The notes under the pieces were generated by a model. It did no database searches. It saw only the letters and a list, made by a program, of their open reading frames with translations, and was not told the DNA's origin. 20,718 nucleotides of DNA from IMG/VR virus record IMGVR_UViG_3300028364_000181, positions 1 to 20,718 of that record. One strand, given 5' to 3'. Shown here one piece after another: positions 14,633-20,718 of this stretch (positions are counted from its first letter, which is position 1; each line of letters begins with the position of its first letter). Both the position numbers and the translations under genes were made by a program. The stretch is from a virus.

Positions 14633-15250
14633 ATGAAAGATAACAAAGAGAAAACTTACACAGCACAAGAAGTAGCTACGGCTATTATTGAAAAATGTCG
14701 TGGTTTATATAAAAACAGTGACTTAGCTAAATCCAATACTGCTCACGAGTTAGAAGTAGGTTCTGAACCTCATAATGAAGATTCTGAAGCCCCAGAACAT
14801 TTACAGGCTGGAGAGGTTTGTAAGCCTGAAGCTGGTGATGGTAAGAAGAAAAAGAAGGGTGATGGATCTGAAGAAGGATCTGAAGAAGGATCTGAAGAAG
14901 GATCTGAAGAGGGTACGGAAAAAATCGACATACCTGCAGATGAAGTTGATGGGGATTATGGTTCTAAAGACATGGCAGAAGGACAGCCTGATCACGAAAA
15001 AGATATGGGTGAAGAGGAAGAGTTTATTCATGACGCAAAAGAAAATAGGGATGATGAAGCTGACGATGACAACGTAGAAGCTGATGAAGAAGATTCTGAC
15101 GAAGAAGGTTCTGACGAAAAAGAAAAAGAACCCAAGAAGGACGATAAGAAAAAAGAGCCTTTTAAGAAGATGGAAAAGTCCGAAGATATGGGTACTAACA
15201 AGTTAAAGAATTTTATTAACAAAACAAGATCTAAAAGATCAAACAAATAG
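14633..15250 (+). CDS. Highly acidic low-complexity protein (205 aa)
   Basis: The ATG at 14633 follows TTATAAGG. The N-terminal 30 residues form a plausible amphipathic helix (YTAQEVATAIIEKCRGLYK). Residues about 75-175 are almost entirely Glu, Asp, Gly, Ser and Lys, including four perfect SEEG units and runs such as EEDSDEEGSDEKEKEP. The end is basic (NKLKNFINKTRSKRSNK). The bipolar charge pattern, acidic core with basic tail, is typical of disordered phage scaffolding or assembly chaperone proteins, but no family is recognised. It lies with two other small charged genes just ahead of the sheath. It ends 8 bases before the next start. Confidence 0.6.
   Translation: MKDNKEKTYTAQEVATAIIEKCRGLYKNSDLAKSNTAHELEVGSEPHNEDSEAPEHLQAGEVCKPEAGDGKKKKKGDGSEEGSEEGSEEGSEEGTEKIDIPADEVDGDYGSKDMAEGQPDHEKDMGEEEEFIHDAKENRDDEADDDNVEADEEDSDEEGSDEKEKEPKKDDKKKEPFKKMEKSEDMGTNKLKNFINKTRSKRSNK
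14864..14911 (+). repeat. 12-bp tandem repeat, four copies (SEEG coding)
   Basis: GGATCTGAAGAA is repeated four times head to tail (14864, 14876, 14888, 14900), the last copy differing only at its final base. A degenerate fifth copy (GGTACGGAA) follows. Each unit adds the residues GSEE in frame. Near-identity suggests recent slippage-type expansion, so copy number may vary between relatives. Confidence 0.92.
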
Positions 15251-15258
15251 AGGTTTCC

Positions 15259-15558
15259 ATGAGTAAGTCAAAAGAAACTAAAAAAGATAAAGAAGCTAAG
15301 AAGGAGATTTCTTCTAAGAGTATTTTTTCTGAAGCAAAAGAAAAAAGAAAAAAAGCTTATCAAGATAAGCTAAAAGCTAAAAAATCAGATGAAAAACAAA
15401 CTAGAGAAGAATTTAGAAAGTTTTTTGTAAAGATTAAAAAGAAACTTAGTATTACAGCAGACATGGAGCAGATTATTTGGATTCACATTAAAGCTGCTGG
15501 GTATAACAAAAAAGATAAGTTTGAAGATGGCGTTAAACATTTTGGATATAAAATATAA
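15259..15558 (+). CDS. Small conserved-looking basic protein (99 aa) ahead of sheath
   Basis: The ATG at 15259 follows AGAGG (15250-15254). Residues 1-50 are Lys/Glu-rich and probably disordered or coiled (EAKEKRKKAYQDKLKAKK). Residues 50-99 look like a folded three-helix domain: TREEFRKFFVKIKKKLSI, then MEQIIWIHIKAAGY, then KFEDGVKHFGYKI. The conserved-looking aromatic and hydrophobic pattern in this half suggests a genuine family, which I cannot name. Its place directly before the sheath suggests a tail-assembly or accessory role, by context only. Together with the two preceding genes it makes a run of small charged products. Confidence 0.62.
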   Translation: MSKSKETKKDKEAKKEISSKSIFSEAKEKRKKAYQDKLKAKKSDEKQTREEFRKFFVKIKKKLSITADMEQIIWIHIKAAGYNKKDKFEDGVKHFGYKI

Positions 15559-15559
15559 G

Positions 15560-15573
15560 TAATTATAAGGGGA
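15560..15573 (+). promoter_or_regulatory. Strong AU-rich ribosome-binding context for sheath gene
   Basis: TAATTATAAGGGGA lies 7 bases ahead of the sheath ATG. The tube gene has the same 14 bases with one change (TAATTATAAGGAGA, 17737-17750). Keeping the bases upstream of AAGG suggests an enhanced translation signal or an overlapping promoter element for these abundant proteins. Confidence 0.5.
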
Positions 15574-15580
15574 TAAAGAT

Positions 15581-17734
15581 ATGTCACAAAGAATTAGTAA
15601 TTCATTCATTAATACGAACACACCAGGTTCATATTTTGATGTAAAGGTAAAGTCAACTCCAGTAGGTGTTGCCTCTAGTGGTAACATTGTAATTATGGGT
15701 GAGGCTGCTGGTGGAGCTATTTATAGCGATGACAGTCTTAAGGATAACTGGTATACACCAGATCAATTGGATAGAGTAACTGCAAAATATATTTCAGGAC
15801 CTATTGTTGATGCCTTTAGAGCGTTATCTTCACCAAGTAATGACGCTGATATTACAGGCTCTGCAAACAGAATTTACATTGTTAAAACTAACGGTGGAAC
15901 TAAAGCTTCTGCTGGTGTTGGGTCTTCTTATGGAAACCTTCAAGATAAAAATTACGGTGTTGACGGTAATAAATATTTTTACCAAATAACAGAAGTAGAT
16001 TCTGAAGTTGGAGCTTCTCACGAAGGTACTCCTATTGCTGACTACTCTCTTTTAGCTGGTGCTCAATTTACAATGAGAGCGCAGGGTGGAGCTGAAGTAG
16101 TTATAGATGTCTTTACAGGTGTTGTTGGTGATTACGATGATCAAGCTAAAGTTATAGCTCTTATCGACACTGCTTTACCTGCTGGATTCAGTTGTGTTGC
16201 TGGAGTTGCTGGTGACTCAATTAAAATCGAATCGGATGAGGATATTTTAGCTCACGAAAAAGGTTATAGCAAATCTTTTGAACTTGTTGACTCTACTTTA
16301 GGTGATCTTGCTGCTTTAGGCTTGATTGCTGGTGAGTACAGTTCTTCTCAAGAGCCAAGTGTTCAAGTAGATATTCAAAGAGTAGATACTAACGTAAACG
16401 AGTCTTTTGAAGCCGTTGCTGAAGTAGCTCTTGAAGTTGGTTATGAAGGTACATCAGGTACATCAGGTACTTTAGATATTAGTGGAAATACACTATCAAC
16501 TAGTGTTGTTGGAGGTACTGGAGGTAATCTAAGTATCGATATGACTCAATACACTACAATTAAAGATTTAGCTGACTTTATCAATAGTCAAACTGGATAC
16601 AGCGCATCTAGCGCAAGTGGCTCTAGCCAATCACCTACATCACAACTTGATGAAGTAAGTGTTGGTATAGCATCTAGTACTGCAGGTGTTAAGCCAGCTA
16701 AAGTAAAAAAATCCGCATCTAACTTTGCTAGAGTTATCGGTCAATCAGTTGTATTAGACTGGACACCAATATCTAACTCTGGATTGCCTGAAGAAATAAG
16801 TACCGTTAATTTCCTTTCTGGAGGTCTTTTGGGAGCTACTTTAGCTGCTGACATTGCAAACGCTACTTTGGCAATAGAGACAATTGATGTAAATTTTGTT
16901 GTACCTCTTTTTTCAAGAAATGCTACACAAGATATTTCAGACGGTATTACCGATTCTGCATCTACATATACAATTTCTGCTGTAAACGCACTTGTTAAGA
17001 ATCACGTTCTTAAAATGTCTACAGCCAAAATTAAAAAACACAGGTCAGCAATTGTTAGTGTCTGGGGTAATTACAGTGAAGCTCGAAATGAAGGATCTTC
17101 AGCTGCAAACGCTAGAGTTAGTGTTGCTTTCCAAAGAGCTACACAGGTAAATAGTTTAGGTGTTATTACATCTTACCTACCTTGGTATACAGCTTGTGTT
17201 GCAGCTGGAATGCAGACCGCTGGTTTTTACAAAGCAATTGTTAATAAACTTGCTAATGTAATTAGTTTTCAAGATCCAGTTGGATTTGATTCAGGATCAC
17301 CTGGTGATGTTGAGGGTGCTTTAGACGCAGGTCTATTGTTTCTTGAGCAAGATGTTGCTGGAAGTAAGTGGGTTTCTGATCAAACTTCTTACGGTGTTGA
17401 TACAAACTTTGTATATAATTCTATTCAAGCAATGTATGCAGTTGACCTAGTATCTCTAGATCTTTCTGCAAGTTTTGAAACAGCTTTTGTTGGTAAGTCG
17501 CTTGCTGATGTTGATGCATCAACGGCACTTTCTTTCTTAGCTTCTAAGATGGATTTGTATAAGAAACAAAAACTAATTACTGGTTCAGACGATGCTCCAT
17601 TGGCATTTAGAAATGCTAAGGTTAGTATTAACGGTCCAATCATGTCAATTAGTGTTGAAATCAAACCTTCAACTACAATTTACTTTATTCCAATATCGAT
17701 TGAAGTAAGTCAAGTAACTAACAGTGCATCATAA
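15581..17734 (+). CDS. Contractile tail sheath protein
   Basis: Forms the contractile outer cylinder of the tail. The N-terminus has the sheath pattern PGSYFDVKVKSTPVGVASSG, then NIVIMGEAAGG (residues about 15-42). The C-terminal third (about 460-717) carries the conserved sheath core. It includes LPWYTACVAAGMQTAG, the ISFQDPVGFD segment, a long helix-rich part and the closing strands VSINGPIMSISVEIKPSTTI followed by FIPISIEV. The 717-residue length is somewhat above T4 gp18 (659). The excess lies in a Gly/Ser/Thr-rich middle section (about 120-430) with TSGTSGT and SSASGSSQSP, likely surface-exposed domains on the outside of the tail. It is preceded by a strong ribosome site and followed immediately by the tube gene, the usual sheath-tube order. 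Confidence 0.93.
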   Translation: MSQRISNSFINTNTPGSYFDVKVKSTPVGVASSGNIVIMGEAAGGAIYSDDSLKDNWYTPDQLDRVTAKYISGPIVDAFRALSSPSNDADITGSANRIYIVKTNGGTKASAGVGSSYGNLQDKNYGVDGNKYFYQITEVDSEVGASHEGTPIADYSLLAGAQFTMRAQGGAEVVIDVFTGVVGDYDDQAKVIALIDTALPAGFSCVAGVAGDSIKIESDEDILAHEKGYSKSFELVDSTLGDLAALGLIAGEYSSSQEPSVQVDIQRVDTNVNESFEAVAEVALEVGYEGTSGTSGTLDISGNTLSTSVVGGTGGNLSIDMTQYTTIKDLADFINSQTGYSASSASGSSQSPTSQLDEVSVGIASSTAGVKPAKVKKSASNFARVIGQSVVLDWTPISNSGLPEEISTVNFLSGGLLGATLAADIANATLAIETIDVNFVVPLFSRNATQDISDGITDSASTYTISAVNALVKNHVLKMSTAKIKKHRSAIVSVWGNYSEARNEGSSAANARVSVAFQRATQVNSLGVITSYLPWYTACVAAGMQTAGFYKAIVNKLANVISFQDPVGFDSGSPGDVEGALDAGLLFLEQDVAGSKWVSDQTSYGVDTNFVYNSIQAMYAVDLVSLDLSASFETAFVGKSLADVDASTALSFLASKMDLYKKQKLITGSDDAPLAFRNAKVSINGPIMSISVEIKPSTTIYFIPISIEVSQVTNSAS

Positions 17735-17757
17735 TATAATTATAAGGAGAATATAAT

Positions 17758-18219
17758 ATGGCTAAGGCAAAAACTTTTACTGGAGCACGAGCAAAGGTAT
17801 ACGTAGACAACGTACTAGTGGGGATGTTCGATAGTTGTACATACTCTGTAAATATCGGTTCAGAAGCTATCCATACGTTGGGTAGATATAGTCCACAGGA
17901 AATCACTCAAACTTCTTACGAAGCTGTTACGGTTAACTGTTCAGGATTTAGACTTATTGGTAATGGTGGTCACATCCTTCCAAAAGTACCTAAACTTCAA
18001 GACTTACTAGACTTAGAAGGTGTTACACTTTCAATGGTTGATCGTCAGTCTGATGCTAATGCAGAACCTATTATGACTGTTGTTAATTGTTTACCTGTAA
18101 ATTACAGTACTGGAGCTAACGCTAAAGCTACTTCAAGAATTCAGGTAACTTATATCGGTACGCACGCTTCTGATGAGTCTGGTGCTCAAGATGAAGGTGG
18201 AGCTGTAACTTTACCATAA
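17758..18219 (+). CDS. Tail tube protein
   Basis: Predicted to form the inner tube of the contractile tail, through which DNA passes. The 153-residue size and directly post-sheath position are typical. The N-terminal part (TGARAKVYVDNVLVGMFDSC, then TYSVNIGSEAIHTLGR) gives the beta-hairpin and strand layout of tube proteins. YSPQEITQTSYEAVTVNCSGFRL and the later strand (SRIQVTYIGTHA) complete a beta-barrel. The acidic, Gly-rich C-terminus is probably flexible. TAATTATAAGGAGA precedes the ATG by 7 bases, almost identical to the sheath site, as expected for two proteins needed in high amounts. Identification rests on gene order and fold pattern rather than a diagnostic motif. Confidence 0.8.
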   Translation: MAKAKTFTGARAKVYVDNVLVGMFDSCTYSVNIGSEAIHTLGRYSPQEITQTSYEAVTVNCSGFRLIGNGGHILPKVPKLQDLLDLEGVTLSMVDRQSDANAEPIMTVVNCLPVNYSTGANAKATSRIQVTYIGTHASDESGAQDEGGAVTLP

Positions 18220-18239
18220 TAATTAACTAGGTACAAAGA

Positions 18240-18575
18240 GTGGATAATAAATTAATGTACGACCTTCTTAGGGAAATAAAAGAAGAACAAAAAGAATTGT
18301 CAATAAAGTCCTCTCAACATAGAGAGGATACTACAATGTGGCAGTTAAGTTGTGATTCTAGAATGGAAAGGATTGAAGTAGATCTGAGAGAACACAAAGA
18401 AGGCGTAATACAAAATAGAGAGTTTCTAAAGCTAAATAGAAATAGAATAGAAACTCTAGAGCAACCAGAGAAGGTTAAAAAGTATCTATATAAAAAATGG
18501 ATGGATGCTTTTAAACTTATAGCCGCTGGTGGTGCTGCCTTTGGATTTTTATCAAAGTACTTAGGATGGTGGTAA
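18240..18575 (+). CDS. Coiled-coil protein with C-terminal membrane helix (XhlA-like character, 111 aa)
   Basis: The GTG at 18240 is the likely start, with TAGG at 18228-18231 upstream; an in-frame ATG at 18255 is the alternative. Residues 5-75 are a heptad-patterned coiled coil (LLREIKEEQKELSIKSSQHR; IEVDLREHKEGVIQNREFL; RIETLEQPEKVKK). A C-terminal hydrophobic segment, FKLIAAGGAAFGFLSKYLGWW, follows, Gly-rich and probably membrane-spanning. This layout resembles the XhlA-type small membrane-associated phage proteins found near holins, and also some tail-associated accessory proteins. It lies after the tube gene where an assembly chaperone or tape measure is often found. An intrinsic terminator directly follows. 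The role is unproven. Confidence 0.62.
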   Translation: MDNKLMYDLLREIKEEQKELSIKSSQHREDTTMWQLSCDSRMERIEVDLREHKEGVIQNREFLKLNRNRIETLEQPEKVKKYLYKKWMDAFKLIAAGGAAFGFLSKYLGWW

Positions 18576-18580
18576 TCAAT

Positions 18581-18606
18581 AAGGAGGCGAAAGTCTCCTT
18601 TTTTTT
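18581..18606 (+). terminator. Rho-independent terminator after tail module
   Basis: AAGGAGGC (18581-18588) pairs with GTCTCCTT (18593-18600) around a GAAA tetraloop, giving an eight-pair stem with one G-T pair, followed by eight T residues (18599-18606). It ends the transcript of the sheath-tube block. Its 5' arm also contains AAGGAGG, which would be a perfect Shine-Dalgarno if unfolded. Confidence 0.92.
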
Positions 18607-18617
18607 GAGAAAATTAT

Positions 18618-19217
18618 ATGAGTGAAAAACAACACAAGTCACAATTACAAGTTGTAGAGGGTTCGGCAGTAGGCGAGTTCCATGTAATACCTAAGTTTGA
18701 CTATAACTCTTCTATGCTTTTGGAGTATCTTGGTGAAGCTAAAATTACAGCTGCTGATAATACTAACAATCACTACATACAAAAATTTATATACGATAGT
18801 GTGTGTAACGTGTCTAGGATACTTATAGCTACTAACCAAGCTAGTGCTGGATGTACTGATGTTACAGTTGAAATACTATCTAAGAAAAAAGTAAAGATTG
18901 TGGCGAATAACGGTGACTTTAAGGAAGTAGAGATACCTACTATAGGTGGTGGTAAGCTTAAGGATAAGCAACAAGCTACTACAGTTAATTTGACAACTCC
19001 TACTCAAAGTTTTGTAGGAAAGGCTTGCAAGGTGTCTAGTGATGGGTCTGAAGTCGAAATAGAGCTTAACACAGAAGATTCTACTTTAATAGGTGAAACT
19101 AACACTGTTATTGACGAATTTGACTTAATGTTGCAATTCAACAGTAATAATAAACCATATGAAAAAAGAAGATGGACTAATAGAAAAAGGTATATTTATG
19201 CAACTTTAGAAAGTTGA
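18618..19217 (+). CDS. Probable virion protein (199 aa), fibre/tail region
   Basis: The ATG at 18618 is only 11 bases after the terminator T-run, and no Shine-Dalgarno is visible in that space. The protein looks like a beta-rich structural subunit: FHVIPKFDYNSSMLLEYLGEAK, VTVEILSKKKVKIVANNGD and SSDGSEVEIELNT strands. A basic, aromatic end follows (NKPYEKRRWTNRKRYIYATLES). No enzyme motif is visible. It is the first gene of the post-terminator fibre block. The frame and size are convincing; the family is not recognised. It could be a tail or baseplate-associated subunit. How it is transcribed, by readthrough or from a promoter upstream of the terminator, is unclear. Confidence 0.6.
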   Translation: MSEKQHKSQLQVVEGSAVGEFHVIPKFDYNSSMLLEYLGEAKITAADNTNNHYIQKFIYDSVCNVSRILIATNQASAGCTDVTVEILSKKKVKIVANNGDFKEVEIPTIGGGKLKDKQQATTVNLTTPTQSFVGKACKVSSDGSEVEIELNTEDSTLIGETNTVIDEFDLMLQFNSNNKPYEKRRWTNRKRYIYATLES

Positions 19218-19225
19218 TATAAAGG

Positions 19226-19284
19226 CAATCTTTAATATATACAGCTTTATGCTGCAGCTCTTTATGGGCTTACCCGTTGTGGTA
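19226..19284 (+). promoter_or_regulatory. CAATCTTTA element (copy 4) and three consecutive short hairpins in the leader of the fibre gene
   Basis: CAATCTTTA (19226-19234) is followed by three contiguous small hairpins. The first is CAGC-TTTAT-GCTG (19242-19254), the second AGCTC-TTTAT-GGGCT (19256-19270) and the third TACC-CGTTGT-GGTA (19271-19284). The first two share the loop TTTAT. Each stem is short (4-5 bp), but their adjacency in an 84-base gap is striking. They lie just before the ribosome site (GAGG 19288-19291) of the gene at 19302. A translational control or RNA-protein site is possible. Confidence 0.4.
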
Positions 19285-19301
19285 TTTGAGGAATTTAAGG
19301 T

Positions 19302-20408
19302 ATGAACTTTACTAGCTTTATTAAAAAGTTATTAGCTTTTGATGTGCTTTTTGGTGCAAAGAGTAAAAAACTATCTGGAATTAAAGATGCCAACAACCTA
19401 ATAACAGATGCAATAACAATATCTAGTATAAATAAAACAATAACATTAACACAAGAAATACCTAGTTATTTAAATGTTGATCAATATTTTCGTATAACAT
19501 CTGGTGTAAATGCTGGCAACCTTTTCAGAGTTAAATCCTTGGGTCCAAACACCATAGAGGTGTATGAAAGTATATCTAATGATTCTGGCTCTATTACGCT
19601 AGACGCTAGACTGTGGGTCGTTCACGATGACCCAACCATATCAAAAGCTGGAGCAAGTGGCTCTACAGTATTTAATGTTAATAACACTAACACAACTGGG
19701 CTAGATGATGGTTCTGGTGTTGCAGGTGTTAATGCAGATCACTACCATGGCGACAGTATAACAGATGTTGCTGCTATAGATGTAAGTTATGATAATTCTA
19801 GCTCCGGAGCAACTGGAGATAATGTACAAAATGTACTTGATGAAATAATTGCTGGTGGAGGCTCATCACTATTAATAGACACAATAATAAACATATTCAA
19901 TTCAACACCCGAAGAGGGACAACAGGCTTTTTCGACTGACACTGAAAAATATTATTTATATCAAGATTCAAAGTGGAAAGAGTCAGATGCAATCTCAAGC
20001 GAAAGAACTGGAGCATTGGATATGGGCGCAATCCAAGGCAGCATTTTATCTGGATATGGAAAAGAATATGTATCGAGCAAGATAATTTCTAACTGTAATG
20101 TTGGCTCAAATTCAGAAGCAAAAAAAGGCGCAATAAGAACAGTCTTTGCGAATAGTTTGCAGCGTGATTTATTTCAAATTTATTTGCAAGAAAACTGGCA
20201 GACTATATTAACTGGTGTAAATATTCAAACAGATAAAAACGAGGCGATTGTAGATATTGAGTTTACAGATTTTGCGCCATGGGTTCTTAGTTTGATAACT
20301 GGAAATAGTGATGTTAAAGATATAAACGGTACACCGATCGTTCAAAATATGCAGAGTGATATGGGTGCGATTCAGACACCTTTGGTAATAGATGGAGGTT
20401 ACTTTTAA
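19302..20408 (+). CDS. Tail fibre / baseplate-type structural protein (368 aa)
   Basis: The ATG at 19302 follows GAGG 10 bases upstream. Residues about 35-110 form a beta domain typical of fibre N-termini: ITISSINKTITLTQEIPSYL, YFRITSGVNAGNLFRV and PNTIEVYESISNDSGSITLD. A Gly/Asn-rich linker follows, then VSYDNSSSGATGDNVQNVLDEI, a segment common in phage tail fibres and adhesins. The C-terminal part contains DMGAIQ twice (GALDMGAIQGS near residue 240 and SDMGAIQTP near the end), a motif close to the 'DIGA(I/F)(Q/E)' tails of beta-helix and adhesin proteins. This suggests an attachment role for host recognition. It overlaps the next gene by one base. The fibre class is well supported; the exact family is not. 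Confidence 0.72.
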   Translation: MNFTSFIKKLLAFDVLFGAKSKKLSGIKDANNLITDAITISSINKTITLTQEIPSYLNVDQYFRITSGVNAGNLFRVKSLGPNTIEVYESISNDSGSITLDARLWVVHDDPTISKAGASGSTVFNVNNTNTTGLDDGSGVAGVNADHYHGDSITDVAAIDVSYDNSSSGATGDNVQNVLDEIIAGGGSSLLIDTIINIFNSTPEEGQQAFSTDTEKYYLYQDSKWKESDAISSERTGALDMGAIQGSILSGYGKEYVSSKIISNCNVGSNSEAKKGAIRTVFANSLQRDLFQIYLQENWQTILTGVNIQTDKNEAIVDIEFTDFAPWVLSLITGNSDVKDINGTPIVQNMQSDMGAIQTPLVIDGGYF

Positions 20409-20718
20409 TGACGACTTACTATATAGCGGCAAGCGGTAGCGATTCAAACAATGGAAGTGAGGCAACGCCATGGCGTAACCTTGATTATGCAATAGACAAC
20501 AGCGACCCTACAGATACAATAATTGTAATGACAGGGACTAACGTACAAACGGTCAATGTTGATGATGACAATCAGGATTGGGGATCAAGAATTGTAAAGT
20601 CAGCGACTGGAAATCCTAGAGAGTGCATCTTAGATTACAACGGCTTGAGCTATTCAAGAATACGAGCGGATGCAGCTTGTGAAATTTCGGGAATTACATT
20701 TCAAAATGTTTTTATGAA
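20408..20718 (+). CDS. Right-handed beta-helix (tailspike / pectate-lyase-like) protein, 3' end outside window
   Basis: The ATG at 20408 shares a base with the previous TAA, and the frame stays open to the window end (103 codons). It begins MTTYYIAASGSDSNNGSEAT, then PWRNLDYAID. This is the well-known start of pectate-lyase-like right-handed beta-helix proteins (YYV...GSD.N.Gt...P..tl..Ai). DTIIVMTGT then sits where these proteins usually have 'GDtI.l..G'. Short strand-turn units follow (SRIVKSATGNPRECILDYNG; CEISGITFQNVF), consistent with beta-helix coils. Such proteins are commonly phage tailspikes that bind or cut host surface polysaccharide. Codon use is richer in GCG and CGT than upstream genes, suggesting recent acquisition. 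Confidence 0.75.
   Translation, partial: MTTYYIAASGSDSNNGSEATPWRNLDYAIDNSDPTDTIIVMTGTNVQTVNVDDDNQDWGSRIVKSATGNPRECILDYNGLSYSRIRADAACEISGITFQNVFM

Noticed and set aside
14775-15077. Plus-strand frame of 100 codons in another frame of the acidic gene
   Set aside because: Arises from the same 12-bp tandem repeat (LKKD repeats) and lacks a ribosome site.
14801-15246. Minus-strand frames rich in Phe and Ser opposite the acidic gene at 14633
   Set aside because: Shadow of the GAA/GAT-rich plus-strand gene; no ribosome site and repetitive composition.
19218-19301. tRNA gene in the structured leader
   Set aside because: The three hairpins are sequential, not a cloverleaf, and there is no T-loop (GTTCRA) or acceptor pairing.
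1-20718. CRISPR array, rRNA, insertion sequence or integration site
   Set aside because: No regularly spaced direct repeats, no transposase-type gene with terminal inverted repeats, no integrase; the only mobile element seen is the GIY-YIG endonuclease.

Overview
The window is a stretch of a low-GC, double-stranded DNA phage genome with a contractile tail (myovirus-like). All supported genes lie on the + strand and are tightly packed: most adjacent genes overlap by 1-8 bases (TAATG or ATGAnnGA junctions) or are separated by a short gap holding a Shine-Dalgarno sequence. The clearest identifications are a tail sheath (15581-17734) followed by a tail tube (17758-18219), then fibre-type genes after an intrinsic terminator. 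Terminase, portal and major capsid genes are not present and presumably lie upstream. No tape-measure gene is seen. The bacterial host cannot be read from the sequence.

Layout. (1) 1-6311: three overlapping genes for large, hydrophilic, His/Asp/Glu-rich proteins. They carry motifs I associate with phage polyvalent (co-packaged effector) proteins: an HYS-type domain, an EVQSDF domain, an HEAGH zincin-like motif and a VHDxxGH / GQNSWVNFG domain. (2) 6312-9572: small and medium genes for unknown and probably structural proteins, one with a carbohydrate-binding-module-like segment and one with a Cys cluster. (3) 9582-11629: a protein whose N-terminus resembles a minimal nucleotide-cyclase palm (GGDEF / mCpol type), followed by acidic PEEGM repeats. 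Its gene ends in a textbook -1 frameshift signal (A AAA AAG, 6-nt spacer, perfect 12-bp stem), which would add 109 residues and give a 682-residue product. (4) 11622-14099: probable neck / tail-completion genes interrupted by a 53-residue two-helix membrane protein and a GIY-YIG homing endonuclease. (5) 14096-15558: three small, highly charged proteins. (6) 15581-18575: sheath, tube and a coiled-coil protein with one membrane helix, closed by a strong terminator. (7) 18618-20718: a structural protein, a fibre/baseplate-type protein and the start of a right-handed beta-helix (tailspike-like) protein, with more GC-rich codon use toward the window end.

How it fits together: this looks like a late virion-assembly block. 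Neck, sheath and tube build the tail, the fibre genes give host recognition, and the first three proteins are candidates for virion-delivered enzymes. The most unusual element is the palm-domain protein made in two isoforms by predicted programmed frameshifting. A 9-base sequence, CAATCTTTA, recurs at four gene starts and may be a phage control element. All functional assignments come from motif recognition only; no database search was made.
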